Origin: Isoperla grammatica
Taxonomy: Eukaryota; Arthropoda; Insecta; Plecoptera; Perlodidae
Reading direction: 5' to 3'
Assembly (NCBI GenBank): GCA_945910005.1
Contig: OX246741.1
Location: 39,269,372-39,333,371, forward strand
DNA length: 64,000 nt
Positions within the stretch are counted from its first letter, which is position 1. The number at the start of each line of letters is the position of its first letter. Below the pieces are notes generated by a model, which saw only the letters and a list, made by a program, of their open reading frames with translations, did not search any database and had not been told where the DNA came from. Both the position numbers and the translations under genes were made by a program. Shown piece by piece: positions 26,532-39,205 of this stretch.

Positions 26532-27139
26532 TGCAAGATATTCAACTACTGGGTAGTATAAATACAATGTATCTAGAACATTTCACAAATATAGATTCAA
26601 AGTATTTACTAAGTAACCATTACATAACACTGTACACATACACATTGTGTTGGACTTGACAAGTATTGGGTTATAATGTAGTGTTTCTACATCTTTGTTT
26701 CGACTGGATCCCTACAACTATTATCAACCAATAATATAAAGACAGAGCACCCGGGTTCTATTCCCGATTAGGGCAAGCGTCTCCCACAGATTGCGTGCGC
26801 GTGTGCGTGTGCGTGCGCTTGCTCTTCAGTCTAATATGACTCAGTCATCATGAAAGGTTTAAATGCACAGATCAGCTAACTGAAACCGCCGAGTCAACTC
26901 CAACATATGGACGACTTCCTCATGCAGAGAGGATCACTGTCTTAATTAATAATTCTAAGAATCGTATACAAAGTGACCAATCAGGTGCTAAGCTCGCGCA
27001 CTAATATCTTAATTCGCCTTAATCCCTGGAGGGCAAACAGTTCTTAAACGTCATTTAAATAGACCATAATGAGAGACTCCCAGTAATTTGCCGCTTAGAC
27101 AATTATTCATTCGTTAATAACCCCATCCAGCACGTTTTA
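26532..27139. other. Spacer with a B-box-like remnant
   Basis: GGGTTCTATTCCCG at about 26753-26766 resembles a T-arm/B-box. A GTGCGTGTGCG run follows at 26792-26816. Nothing else is recognised. Confidence 0.5.
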
Positions 27140-30100
27140 AAACACTTAGCGAGCACACATGACAGCGTGGATAACACGAGTTACTGGACGAGGTTGCAGG
27201 TATACGTCACATCTCTGTGCGTGGCGGCCATCTTTGCGACCAAACACTTAGCGAGCACACATGACAGCGTGGATAACACGAGTTACTGGACGAGGTTGCA
27301 GGTATACGTCACATCTCTGCGCGTGGCGGCCATCTTTGCGACCAAACACTTAGCGAGCACACATGACAGCGTGGATAACACGAGTTACTGGACGAGGTTG
27401 CAGGTATACGTCACATCTCTGCGCGTGGCGGCCATCTTTGCGACCAAACACTTAGCGAGCACACATGACAGCGTGGATAACACGAGTTACTGGACGAGGT
27501 TGCAGGTATACGTCACATCTCTGCGCGTGGCGGCCATCTTTGCGACCAAACACTTAGCGAGCACACATGACAGCGTGGATAACACGAGTTACTGGACGAG
27601 GTTGCAGGTATACGTCACATCTCTGCGCGTGGCGGCCATCTTTGCGACCAAACACTTAGCGAGCACACATGACAGCGTGGATAACACGAGTTACTGGACG
27701 AGGTTGCAGGTATACGTCACATCTCTGTGCGTGGCGGCCATCTTTGCGACCAAACACTTAGCGAGCACACATGACAGCGTGGATAACACGAGTTACTGGA
27801 CGAGGTTGCAGGTATACGTCACATCTCTGTGCGTGGCGGCCATCTTTGCGACCAAACACTTAGCGAGCACACATGACAGCGTGGATAACACGAGTTACTG
27901 GACGAGGTTGCAGGTATACGTCACATCTCTGTGCGTGGCGGCCATCTTTGCGACCAAACACTTAGCGACCACACATGACAGCGTGGATAACACGAGTTAC
28001 TGGACGAGGTTGCAGGTATACGTCACATCTCTGCGCGTGGCGGCCATCTTTGCGACCAAACACTTAGCGACCACACATGACAGCGTGGATAACACGAGTT
28101 ACTGGACGAGGTTGCAGGTATACGTCACATCTCTGCGCGTGGCGGCCATCTTTGCGACCAAACACTTAGCGAGCACACATGACAGCGTGGATAACACGAG
28201 TTACTGGACGAGGTTGCAGGTATACGTCACATCTCTGTGCGTGGCGGCCATCTTTGCGACCAAACACTTAGCGAGCACACATGACAGCGTGGATAACACG
28301 AGTTACTGGACGAGGTTGCAGGTATACGTCACATCTCTGCGCGTGGCGGCCATCTTTGCGACCAAACACTTAGCGAGCACACATGACAGCGTGGATAACA
28401 CGAGTTACTGGACGAGGTTGCAGGTATACGTCACATCTCTGCGCGTGGCGGCCATCTTTGCGACCAAACACTTAGCGAGCACACATGACAGCGTGGATAA
28501 CACGAGTTACTGGACGAGGTTGCAGGTATACGTCACATCTCTGTGCGTGGCGGCCATCTTTGCGACCAAACACTTAGCGAGCACACATGACAGCGTGGAT
28601 AACACGAGTTACTGGACGAGGTTGCAGGTATACGTCACATCTCTGCGCGTGGCAGCCATCTTTGCGACCAAACACTTAGCGAGCACACATGACAGCGTGG
28701 ATAACACGAGTTACTGGACGAGGTTGCAGGTATACGTCACATCTCTGCGCGTGGCGGCCATCTTTGCGACCAAACACTTAGCGAGCACACATGACAGCGT
28801 GGATAACACGAGTTACTGGACGAGGTTGCAGGTATACGTCACATCTCTGTGCGTGGCGGCCATCTTTGCGACCAAACACTTAGCGAGCACACATGACAGC
28901 GTGGATAACACGAGTTACTGGACGAGGTTGCAGGTATACGTCACATCTCTGTGCGTGGCGGCCATCTTTGCGACCAAACACTTAGCGAGCACACATGACA
29001 GCGTGGATAACACGAGTTACTGGACGAGGTTGCAGGTATACGTCACATCTCTGTGCGTGGCGGCCATCTTTGCGACCAAACACTTAGCGAGCACACATGA
29101 CAGCGTGGATAACACGAGTTACTGGACGAGGTTGCAGGTATACGTCACATCTCTGCGCGTGGCGGCCATCTTTGCGACCAAACACTTAGCGAGCACACAT
29201 GACAGCGTGGATAACACGAGTTACTGGACGAGGTTGCAGGTATACGTCACATCTCTGCGCGTGGCGGCCATCTTTGCGACCAAACACTTAGCGAGCACAC
29301 ATGACAGCGTGGATAACACGAGTTACTGGACGAGGTTGCAGGTATACGTCACATCTCTGTGCGTGGCGGCCATCTTTGCGACCAAACACTTAGCGAGCAC
29401 ACATGACAGCGTGGATAACACGAGTTACTGGACGAGGTTGCAGGTATACGTCACATCTCTGCGCGTGGCGGCCATCTTTGCGACCAAACACTTAGCGAGC
29501 ACACATGACAGCGTGGATAACACGAGTTACTGGACGAGGTTGCAGGTATACGTCACATCTCTGTGCGTGGCGGCCATCTTTGCGACCAAACACTTAGCGA
29601 GCACACATGACAGCGTGGATAACACGAGTTACTGGACGAGGTTGCAGGTATACGTCACATCTCTGCGCGTGGCAGCCATCTTTGCGACCAAACACTTAGC
29701 GAGCACACATGACAGCGTGGATAACACGAGTTACTGGACGAGGTTGCAGGTATACGTCACATCTCTGTGCGTGGCGGCCATCTTTGCGACCAAACACTTA
29801 GCGAGCACACATGACAGCGTGGATAACACGAGTTACTGGACGAGGTTGCAGGTATACGTCACATCTCTGTGCGTGGCGGCCATCTTTGCGACCAAACACT
29901 TAGCGAGCACACATGACAGCGTGGATAACACGAGTTACTGGACGAGGTTGCAGGTATACGTCACATCTCTGCGCGTGGCGGCCATCTTTGCGACCAAACA
30001 CTTAGCGAGCACACATGACAGCGTGGATAACACGAGTTACTGGACGAGGTTGCAGGTATACGTCACATCTCTGCGCGTGGCAGCCATCTTTGCGACCAAA

Positions 30101-33100
30101 CACTTAGCAAGCACACATGACAGCGTGGATAACACGAGTTACTGGACGAGGTTGCAGGTATACGTCACATCTCTGTGCGTGGCGGCCATCTTTGCGACCA
30201 AACACTTAGCGAGCACACATGACAGCGTGGATAACACGAGTTACTGGACGAGGTTGCAGGTATACGTCACATCTCTGTGCGTGGCGGCCATCTTTGCGAC
30301 CAAACACTTAGCGAGCACACATGACAGCGTGGATAACACGAGTTACTGGACGAGGTTGCAGGTATACGTCACATCTCTGTGCGTGGCGGCCATCTTTGCG
30401 ACCAAACACTTAGCGAGCACACATGACAGCGTGGATAACACGAGTTACTGGACGAGGTTGCAGGTATACGTCACATCTCTGCGCGTGGCGGCCATCTTTG
30501 CGACCAAACACTTAGCGAGCACACATGACAGCGTGGATAACACGAGTTACTGGACGAGGTTGCAGGTATACGTCACATCTCTGCGCGTGGCAGCCATCTT
30601 TGCGACCAAACACTTAGCGAGCACACATGACAGCGTGGATAACACGAGTTACTGGACGAGGTTGCAGGTATACGTCACATCTCTGCGCGTGGCAGCCATC
30701 TTTGCGACCAAACACTTAGCAAGCACACATGACAGCGTGGATAACACGAGTTACTGGACGAGGTTGCAGGTATACGTCACATCTCTGCGCGTGGCAGCCA
30801 TCTTTGCGACCAAACACTTAGCGAGCACACATGACAGCGTGGATAACACGAGTTACTGGACGAGGTTGCAGGTATACGTCACATCTCTGCGCGTGGCGGC
30901 CATCTTTGCGACCAAACACTTAGCGAGCACACATGACAGCGTGGATAACACGAGTTACTGGACGAGGTTGCAGGTATACGTCACATCTCTGCGCGTGGCA
31001 GCCATCTTTGCGACCAAACACTTAGCAAGCACACATGACAGCGTGGATAACACGAGTTACTGGACGAGGTTGCAGGTATACGTCACATCTCTGTGCGTGG
31101 CGGCCATCTTTGCGACCAAACACTTAGCGAGCACACATGACAGCGTGGATAACACGAGTTACTGGACGAGGTTGCAGGTATACGTCACATCTCTGTGCGT
31201 GGCGGCCATCTTTGCGACCAAACACTTAGCGAGCACACATGACAGCGTGGATAACACGAGTTACTGGACGAGGTTGCAGGTATACGTCACATCTCTGCGC
31301 GTGGCGGCCATCTTTGCGACCAAACACTTAGCGAGCACACATGACAGCGTGGATAACACGAGTTACTGGACGAGGTTGCAGGTATACGTCACATCTCTGC
31401 GCGTGGCGGCCATCTTTGCGACCAAACACTTAGCGAGCACACATGACAGCGTGGATAACACGAGTTACTGGACGAGGTTGCAGGTATACGTCACATCTCT
31501 GCGCGTGGCGGCCATCTTTGCGACCAAACACTTAGCGAGCACACATGACAGCGTGGATAACACGAGTTACTGGACGAGGTTGCAGGTATTCGTCACATCT
31601 CTGCGCGTGGCGGCCATCTTTGCGACCAAACACTTAGCGAGCACACATGACAGCGTGGATAACACGAGTTACTGGACGAGGTTGCAGGTATACGTCACAT
31701 CTCTGCGCGTGGCGGCCATCTTTGCGACCAAACACTTAGCGAGCACACATGACAGCGTGGATAACACGAGTTACTGGACGAGGTTGCAGGTATTCGTCAC
31801 ATCTCTGCGCGTGGCGGCCATCTTTGCGACCAAACACTTAGCGAGCACACATGACAGCGTGGATAACACGAGTTACTGGACGAGGTTGCAGGTATACGTC
31901 ACATCTCTGCGCGTGGCAGCCATCTTTGCGACCAAACACTTAGCGAGCACACATGACAGCGTGGATAACACGAGTTACTGGACGAGGTTGCAGGTATACG
32001 TCACATCTCTGTGCGTGGCGGCCATCTTTGCGACCAAACACTTAGCGAGCACACATGACAGCGTGGATAACACGAGTTACTGGACGAGGTTGCAGGTATA
32101 CGTCACATCTCTGTGCGTGGCGGCCATCTTTGCGACCAAACACTTAGCGAGCACACATGACAGCGTGGATAACACGAGTTACTGGACGAGGTTGCAGGTA
32201 TACGTCACATCTCTGCGCGTGGCAGCCATCTTTGCGACCAAACACTTAGCGAGCACACATGACAGCGTGGATAACACGAGTTACTGGACGAGGTTGCAGG
32301 TATACGTCACATCTCTGCGCGTGGCAGCCATCTTTGCGACCAAACACTTAGCGAGCACACATGACAGCGTGGATAACACGAGTTACTGGACAAGGTTGCA
32401 GGTATACGTCACATCTCTGTGCGTGGCGGCCATCTTTGCGACCAAACACTTAGCGAGCACACATGACAGCGTGGATAACACGAGTTACTGGACGAGGTTG
32501 CACGTATACGTCACATCTCTGCGCGTGGCGGCCATCTTTGCGACCAAACACTTAGCGAGCACACATGACAGCGTGGATAACACGAGTTACTGGACGAGGT
32601 TGCAGGTATACGTCACATCTCTGTGCGTGGCGGCCATCTTTGCGACCAAACACTTAGCGAGCACACATGACAGCGTGGATAACACGAGTTACTGGACGAG
32701 GTTGCAGGTATACGTCACATCTCTGCGCGTGGCAGCCATCTTTGCGACCAAACACTTAGCGAGCACACATGACAGCGTGGATAACACGAGTTACTGGACG
32801 AGGTTGCAGGTATACGTCACATCTCTGCGCGTGGCAGCCATCTTTGCGACCAAACACTTAGCGAGCACACATGACAGAGTGGATTACACGAGTTACTGGA
32901 CGAGGTTGCAGGTATACGTCACATCTCTGCGCGTGGCAGCCATCTTTGCGACCAAACACTTAGCGAGCACACATGACAGCGTGGATAACACGAGTTACTG
33001 GACGAGGTTGCAGGTATACGTCACATCTCTGCGCGTGGCGGCCATCTTTGCGACCAAACACTTAGCGAGCACACATGACAGCGTGGATAACACGAGTTAC

Positions 33101-33769
33101 TGGACGAGGTTGCAGGTATACGTCACATCTCTGTGCGTGGCGGCCATCTTTGCGACCAAACACTTAGCGAGCACACATGACAGCGTGGATAACACGAGTT
33201 ACTGGACGAGGTTGCAGGTATACGTCACATCTCTGCGCGTGGCGGCCATCTTTGCGACCAAACACTTAGCGAGCACACATGACAGCGTGGATAACACGAG
33301 TTACTGGACGAGGTTGCAGGTATACGTCACATCTCTGTGCGTGGCGGCCATCTTTGCGACCAAACACTTAGCGAGCACACATGACAGCGTGGATAACACG
33401 AGTTACTGGACGAGGTTGCAGGTATACGTCACATCTCTGTGCGTGGCGGCCATCTTTGCGACCAAACACTTAGCGAGCACACATGACAGCGTGGATAACA
33501 CGAGTTACTGGACGAGGTTGCAGGTATACGTCACATCTCTGCGCGTGGCGGCCATCTTTGCGACCAAACACTTAGCGAGCACACATGACAGCGTGGATAA
33601 CACGAGTTACTGGACGAGGTTGCAGGTATACGTCACATCTCTGTGCGTGGCGGCCATCTTTGCGACCAAACACTTAGCGAGCACACATGACAGCGTGGAT
33701 AACACGAGTTACTGGACGAGGTTGCAGGTATACGTCACATCTCTGCGCGTGGCGGCCATCTTTGCGACC
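27140..33769 (+). repeat. 102-bp minisatellite, 65 units without indels
   Basis: Unit starts AAACACTTAGCGAGCACACA and includes ATAACACGAGTTACTGGACG, GTATACGTCACATCTCTG and GTGGCGGCCATCTTTGCGACC. First and last unit starts (27140, 33770) are exactly 65 x 102 bp apart. Substitutions are few: CTGCGC/CTGTGC, GCGGCC/GCAGCC, GCGAGC/GCGACC/GCAAGC, TATAC/TATTC. One frame stays open for over 2,200 codons (34-residue repeat). From the preceding in-frame stop at 27056 onwards it contains no ATG, and the apparent start is a GTG, so I do not call a gene. The unit holds a YY1/Pho-type GCCATCTT and a TACGTCAC half-CRE. Confidence 0.97.
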
Positions 33770-34670
33770 AAACTTTCACGTCACCTACTAGCGTAGGCCT
33801 ATATAATGTTACTTTCCGCATTTCAAACTTATTTTTTTAATTTAAACTCTGTAAGAATATATATTTCCTTTTTTGTAATTTACCGTTATTTTAACTTATT
33901 TTTCTTTTGATGTTATCAATAAATGAATTTGTTTGAAACACAATGTAGATTATTTTCTCTTTTCTCACTTCTGCCATCATTTCTATATATTTGTTTTTAT
34001 TGCTGTCAATTTTAAAATATTTATTTTATAAGAACGCTTAGCATTCAATTTCAATTATTATTGCTATCAATATTAACTCTACTTAAAAATGGTATTATGT
34101 ACAGTAAATTTAGCAAAATTAAATTAAATTTGGATAACAATTATTTTATGCTAATTATAAACGTTAAAAACGAAATAATGTTTCAAGAGTGAACGCCTTC
34201 CTATTGTATTATAAGTTAAATAATTATTTGAGAAGTTATTGTTTGAAGAAGTAATACTACAAGTACACATTGTTATTTAAATATTACAATTATTGCATTC
34301 AATAGTTTCTCCAATATCGAAACAGGAAATATCCTTTGTAAATCACGAACAAACTAAATTAGTCAATTATTATTAGTTACATAAAAATACTATTTAAACT
34401 TGCTTGAAGTTACTTACAAACTTACTGCTTTCTTTTAAAACTAACTTAAATATACACAATTCAAGTGAATGTCGTTCTTTAGTAAATGAATGCTTTGAAA
34501 GTTGGCCACCCCTGCTGGTACTTATGGTTCTCAGCTGCTAATAGGATTGTTAAACACAAGAACGTAGAACGTGCGCATGCGTGAGTATCACACCTCATTG
34601 TCCGACAAGTGGTTGATGATTTGGACCATAACCCACACGTTTGACTCACTATGACCCTCGATAGGTCGCA
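33770..34670. other. AT-rich spacer
   Basis: Very AT-rich with no recognised feature; the base composition contrasts with the GC- and CpG-richer arrays on both sides. Confidence 0.6.
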
Positions 34671-35804
34671 GCGATACTGGTGCTTGGTTCACCTCGCTGC
34701 CCCGCGCTCACGGGTCACGCGTTACATTGAGCGATACTGGTGCTTGGTTCACCTCGCTGCCCCGCGCTCACGGGTCACGCGTTACATTGAGCGATACTGG
34801 TGCTTGGTTCACCTCGCTGCCCCGCGCTCACGGGTCACGCGTTACGTTGAGCGATACTGGTGCTTGGTTCACCTCGCTGCCCCGCGCTCACGGGTCACGC
34901 GTTACATTGAGCGATACTGGTGCTTGGTTCACCTCGCTGCCCCGCGCTCACGGGTCACGCGTTACGTTGAGCGATACTGGTGCTTGGTTCACCTCGCTGC
35001 CCCGCGCTCATGGGTCACGCGTTACGTTGAGCGATACTGGTGCTATGTTCACCTCGCTGCCCCGCGCTCACGGGTCACGCGTTACGTTGAGCGATACTGG
35101 TGCTTGGTTCACCTCGCTGCCCCGCGCTCACGGGTCACGCGTTACGTTGAGCGATACTGGTGCTTGGTTCACAGTGCTGCCCCGCGCTCATGGGTCACGC
35201 GTTACGTTGAGCGATACTGGTGCTATGTTCACCTCGCTGCCCCGCGCTCACGGGTCACGCGTTACGTTGAGCGATACTGGTGCTTGGTTCACCTCGCTGC
35301 CCCGCGCTCACGGGTCACGCGTTACATTGAGCGATACTGGTGCTTGGTTCACCTCGCTGCCCCGCGCTTACGGGTCACGCGTTACGTTGAGCGATACTGG
35401 TGCTTGGTTCACAGTGCTGCCCCGCGCTTACGGGTCACGCGTTACGTTGAGCGATACTGGTGCTTGGTTCACCTCGCTGCCCCGCGCTCACGGGTCACGC
35501 GTTACGTTGAGCGATACTGGTGCTTGGTTCACCTCGCTGCCCCGCGCTCACGGGTCACGCGTTACGTTGAGCGATACTGGTGCTTGGTTCACCTCGCTGC
35601 CCCGCGCTCACGGGTCACGCGTTACATTGAGCGATACTGGTGCTTGGTTCACCTCGCTGCCCCGCGCTCACGGGTCACGCGTTACGTTGAGCGATACTGG
35701 TGTTTGGTTCACCTCGCTGCCCCGCGCTCACGGGTCACGCGTTACGTTGAGCGATACTGGTGCTTCATTCACCTCGCTGCCCCGCGCTCTCGGGTCACGC
35801 GTTA
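34671..35804 (+). repeat. 60-bp GC-rich minisatellite, 19 units
   Basis: Units start every 60 bp from 34671 to 35751 with no indels: GCGATACTGGTGCTTGGTTC, CTGCCCCGCGCTCACGGGTC and ACGCGTTACGTTGA. Variants are ACGTTGA/ACATTGA, TGCTTGG/TGCTATG and ACCTCG/ACAGTG. It is rich in CpG. Two forward frames stay open for 365-403 codons because 60 is a multiple of three; these are not supported as genes. Confidence 0.97.
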
Positions 35805-35822
35805 TAAGTTGGTACGCGTTAT

Positions 35823-35999
35823 AGCACTGGTCACTGACACAGCTAGTCCAGTGAAACAGTGATAGCACTGACACAGCTAGCTCAGTGAAACAGTGATAGC
35901 ACTGACACAGCTAGCTCAGTGAAACAGTGATAGCACTGACACAGCTAGCTCAGTGAAACAGTGATAGCACTGACACAGTTAGCTCAGTGAAACAGTGAT
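35823..35999 (+). repeat. 34-bp minisatellite, about 5 units
   Basis: AGCACTGACACAGCTAGCTC plus AGTGAAACAGTGAT repeats; the first unit is longer (41 bp, extra TCACTG-type insertion). It directly follows the 60-bp array. Confidence 0.92.
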
Positions 36000-36019
36000 A
36001 TAACACGGACACTCCAATT

Positions 36020-36110
36020 TGCGACATCACCGGTTTGATTCCAGCCGCCGGCAATCCTGACTAAAAGTTGTTCCGAGGTTTTCCTAAGTCATAAGATGAA
36101 TTTCATTCTT
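36020..36110 (+). mobile_element. tRNA-derived SINE fragment
   Basis: Contains B-box-like GGTTTGATTCC (36032-36042), GCCGCCGGCAATCCTGACT and GAGGTTTTCCTAAGTC. These are the B-box and proximal body of the family seen at 46869. The A-box and the distal body are missing. Confidence 0.75.
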
Positions 36111-38261
36111 TCAAACTAGCCAAATAGATCAGCATCAGTATACCTAATAATCACCTGAAAACGAAAAACATTGCGTACAGCCGGTGTGCGCACTTTAGTG
36201 AAAAATAAATATTGTAAATATTACCTTCTGCAGCTCAAACTAAAGTTATTTCATGGTTTAGGTGATGTAATCTGAGCACCGAGAATGCACAAGTACTTGC
36301 ATGGTTTGGTGAAAGTTAATGTAGTTGCTTTTTATCGTTATTGAACTTTATCATAAACCCCTTAACAGTCATAATCCCCTTCTCTAAAGCGGTTGATTCA
36401 TTAAACAATCATGTAAAAACTAAGTTATTCTACGTTGTACACCGTCCTTATAGTTATTAAACAACATTAATTAATGATGGGAAGATACACATTACTGCTC
36501 TTCTTATAGATTGGTTCTGTATTAATGAAAGACGCTTTAGTTATAAACATACACTGCTAGGTGCTTATTATGCCAGCATTCAACTCATAAAAAGAGAACA
36601 TCATAGCTAGGTAGATTCTCTGTGATTTAATTGACTGACAGTTTAGCCATTTTATAATAATTAGCGATATTCGTACCATGTCCCGATTCATCACGCACCT
36701 TTGCACGTTTTGTAGGTAACCTTTTTGTTGAGATTGAAATCACAGCTGAGTTGGGCCGTTGTTCATGGGAAGAAGGCTGAATCTAATAACAATCTAATAA
36801 ACACCTAATTTAAAGTTAAACTGATGTGGAATTTTCTTAATTAGGATGTTTGCGATAAGGCTATTATTGTGGACCGTAGATATTAGTTTCGGCAATCATT
36901 TTATGTTGGTATACGTTTTATTGGTATTGAGTTGTTTACCTTTTTGTACACCTGTACCTACATTGTTTGGGAAGTCAAGATTGGAGGTCATTGGTTGACC
37001 TCCCAATTTTGATTTTTATTACCGGTTGGAACCCACATTGTATACGACCTTGAGCGACCGGCGTTCCGTTCTGTTCCGTTCCGTTCCTTAGTCAAGTCAG
37101 AGCACCGGCATAAATGTTAAGGGATATTATTAGCTTTACGAGCTAGTTTATAGACTTGTGTGATAAGTATGTCGTTAGGTGGGAATGAACATTTACTAAC
37201 TTCCGTCGCAGATTGAACAGCTTTCATCATTTCCGCGTATATTTCTAACACCGTCATTTCTTGTATTTCTTGTGCATAAAAAAATTTCAATTAACTACAA
37301 TTAACCGTGTATCTGACTTTATAGTCGTTTAAGCATAAAATTAATTTCATTGAAATGTTATACGCTTCTAAAAAAAAAAAAAACATGCCTTCACTAATAA
37401 TCTACTGTGGAAATATATATGTTGTGTGGAAATATATATGTTTGTATTCATTTCTATAATGCTTAGGTAGTTTGAGAAGCGACAAGACGCAGGCATGATT
37501 ATAAATTAGAATGCTGGTCAGGTCAACTTTAAGCACGTTTTATGTACTCAAGCGAACTTGAAACAAATGTTACTTCCAAATTATATCCAGAGATGGGATA
37601 GATCATACTTTAATCATACAGGCTGTTTGTTGTAACTTAGGTCGTTGAATTGTATCTTTGTACTTAACGCACATACCGTACATTGCATGCACACGATTTT
37701 GATATCTGATTGCCGGCAGTTGACCTCAATTTCTGTGTGAATTTGATTACGTATTTTGTCTACCAAATATCCTTTCGTCCCCAAAATATGTAATAATAGT
37801 TATGGCATTGTTTCAATAACGTACTATTTGGGCACCCTTGCAAGTGCTTTGACATTTAAAGCGTCTAATTAATTATCTAGTGATATTGGTTGAACACTGA
37901 ACACCTATATGTGAGACCACAATTATCATATCTCACATTATCAAGCACCGAACGTCTAAATTACCCTCGGTGCATATAAATGTGGGCACTTCAATCTAAG
38001 CACAAATTCCTTCGCAGTAAATCGTCATTTCTAAATTACAGTTGTTGTGAATGCGATTTATCGTCAACCAAAGCGAGCGGTTGTTCTACACGAAGACTAC
38101 GCTGTGGTTTTATTGTGGGTGGGGTTGTATTTAGTATTCACGCACACAATATGACAATATGAAGATGTGAGATGAGACGCTAAAACACGCCCAAGATAAG
38201 CATTCATCTGCTTCACGGTAACTAATGTAGATAAATATATACATCAATCTCGTGTCCCTCG
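36111..38261. other. AT-rich spacer
   Basis: No gene recognised. Minor local repeats: GTTCCGTTCTGTTCCGTTCC near 37066 and a twice-repeated GTGGAAATATATATG near 37408-37440. Confidence 0.6.
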
Positions 38262-39205
38262 TCCGACACAGCGGTGCGTGTAAGTCTGTGACTCATACTC
38301 ATACTCATGGACGGATCTAACTCACGGACACAGCGGTGCGTGTAAGTCTGTGACTCATACTCATGGACGGATCTAACTCTCACGGACACAGCGGTGCGTG
38401 TAAGTCTGTGATTCATACTCATACTCATGGACGGATCTAACTCTCACGGACACAGCGGTGCGTGTAAGCCTGTGACTCATACTCATACTCATGGACGGAT
38501 CTAACTCTCACGGACACAGCGGTGCGTGTAAGCCTGTGACTCATACTCATACTCATGGACGGATCTAACTCTCACGGACACAGCGGTGCGTGTAAGTCTG
38601 TGACTCATACTCATACTCATGGACGGTTCTAACTCTCACGGACACAGCGGTGCGTGTAAGTCTTTGATTCATACTCATACTCATGGACGGATCTTACTCT
38701 CACGGACAGAGCGGTGCGTGTAAGCCTGTGACTCATACTCATGGACGGATCTAACTCTCACGGACACAGCGGTGCGTGTAAGTCTGTGAGTGTGACTCAT
38801 ACTCATACTCATGGACGGATCTAACTCTCACGGACACAGCGGTGCGTGTAAGCCTGTGACTCATACTCATACTCATGGACGGATCTAACTCACACGGACA
38901 CAGCGGCGCGTGTAAGCCTGTGACTCATACTCATGGACGGATCTAACTCTCACGGACACAGCGGTGCGTGTAGGCCTGTGACTCATACTCATACTCATGG
39001 ACGGATCTAACTCTCACGGACACAGCGGTGCGTGTAAGCCTGTGATTCATACTCATACTCATGGACGGATCTAGCTCTCACGGACACAGCGGTGCGTGTA
39101 AGTCTGTGACTCATCCTCATACTCATGGACGGATCTAACTCTCACGGACACAGCGGTGCGTGTAAGCCTGTGACTCATACTCATGGACGGATCTAACTCT
39201 CACGG
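38262..39205 (+). repeat. 58/64-bp minisatellite, about 15 units, AP-1-type motif
   Basis: Units contain CGGACACAGCGGTGCGTGTA, CTGTGACTCATACTCAT and GGACGGATCTAACTCTCA. Length varies through loss or gain of a 6-bp ACTCAT step, giving 58- and 64-bp classes. Most units contain TGACTCAT, the AP-1/TRE consensus; a few have TGATTCAT. Confidence 0.95.

Noticed and set aside
27167..33796. 2,209-codon open frame that looks like a giant 34-residue repeat protein
   Set aside because: It begins at GTG, has no ATG anywhere from the upstream stop at 27056, and comes from a 102-bp array whose period is a multiple of three.
34651..35862. 403- and 365-codon frames with WCLVHLAAPRS or GAWFTSLPRAHG repeats
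   Set aside because: Two frames open together over a 60-bp array, with no evidence of constraint in either.
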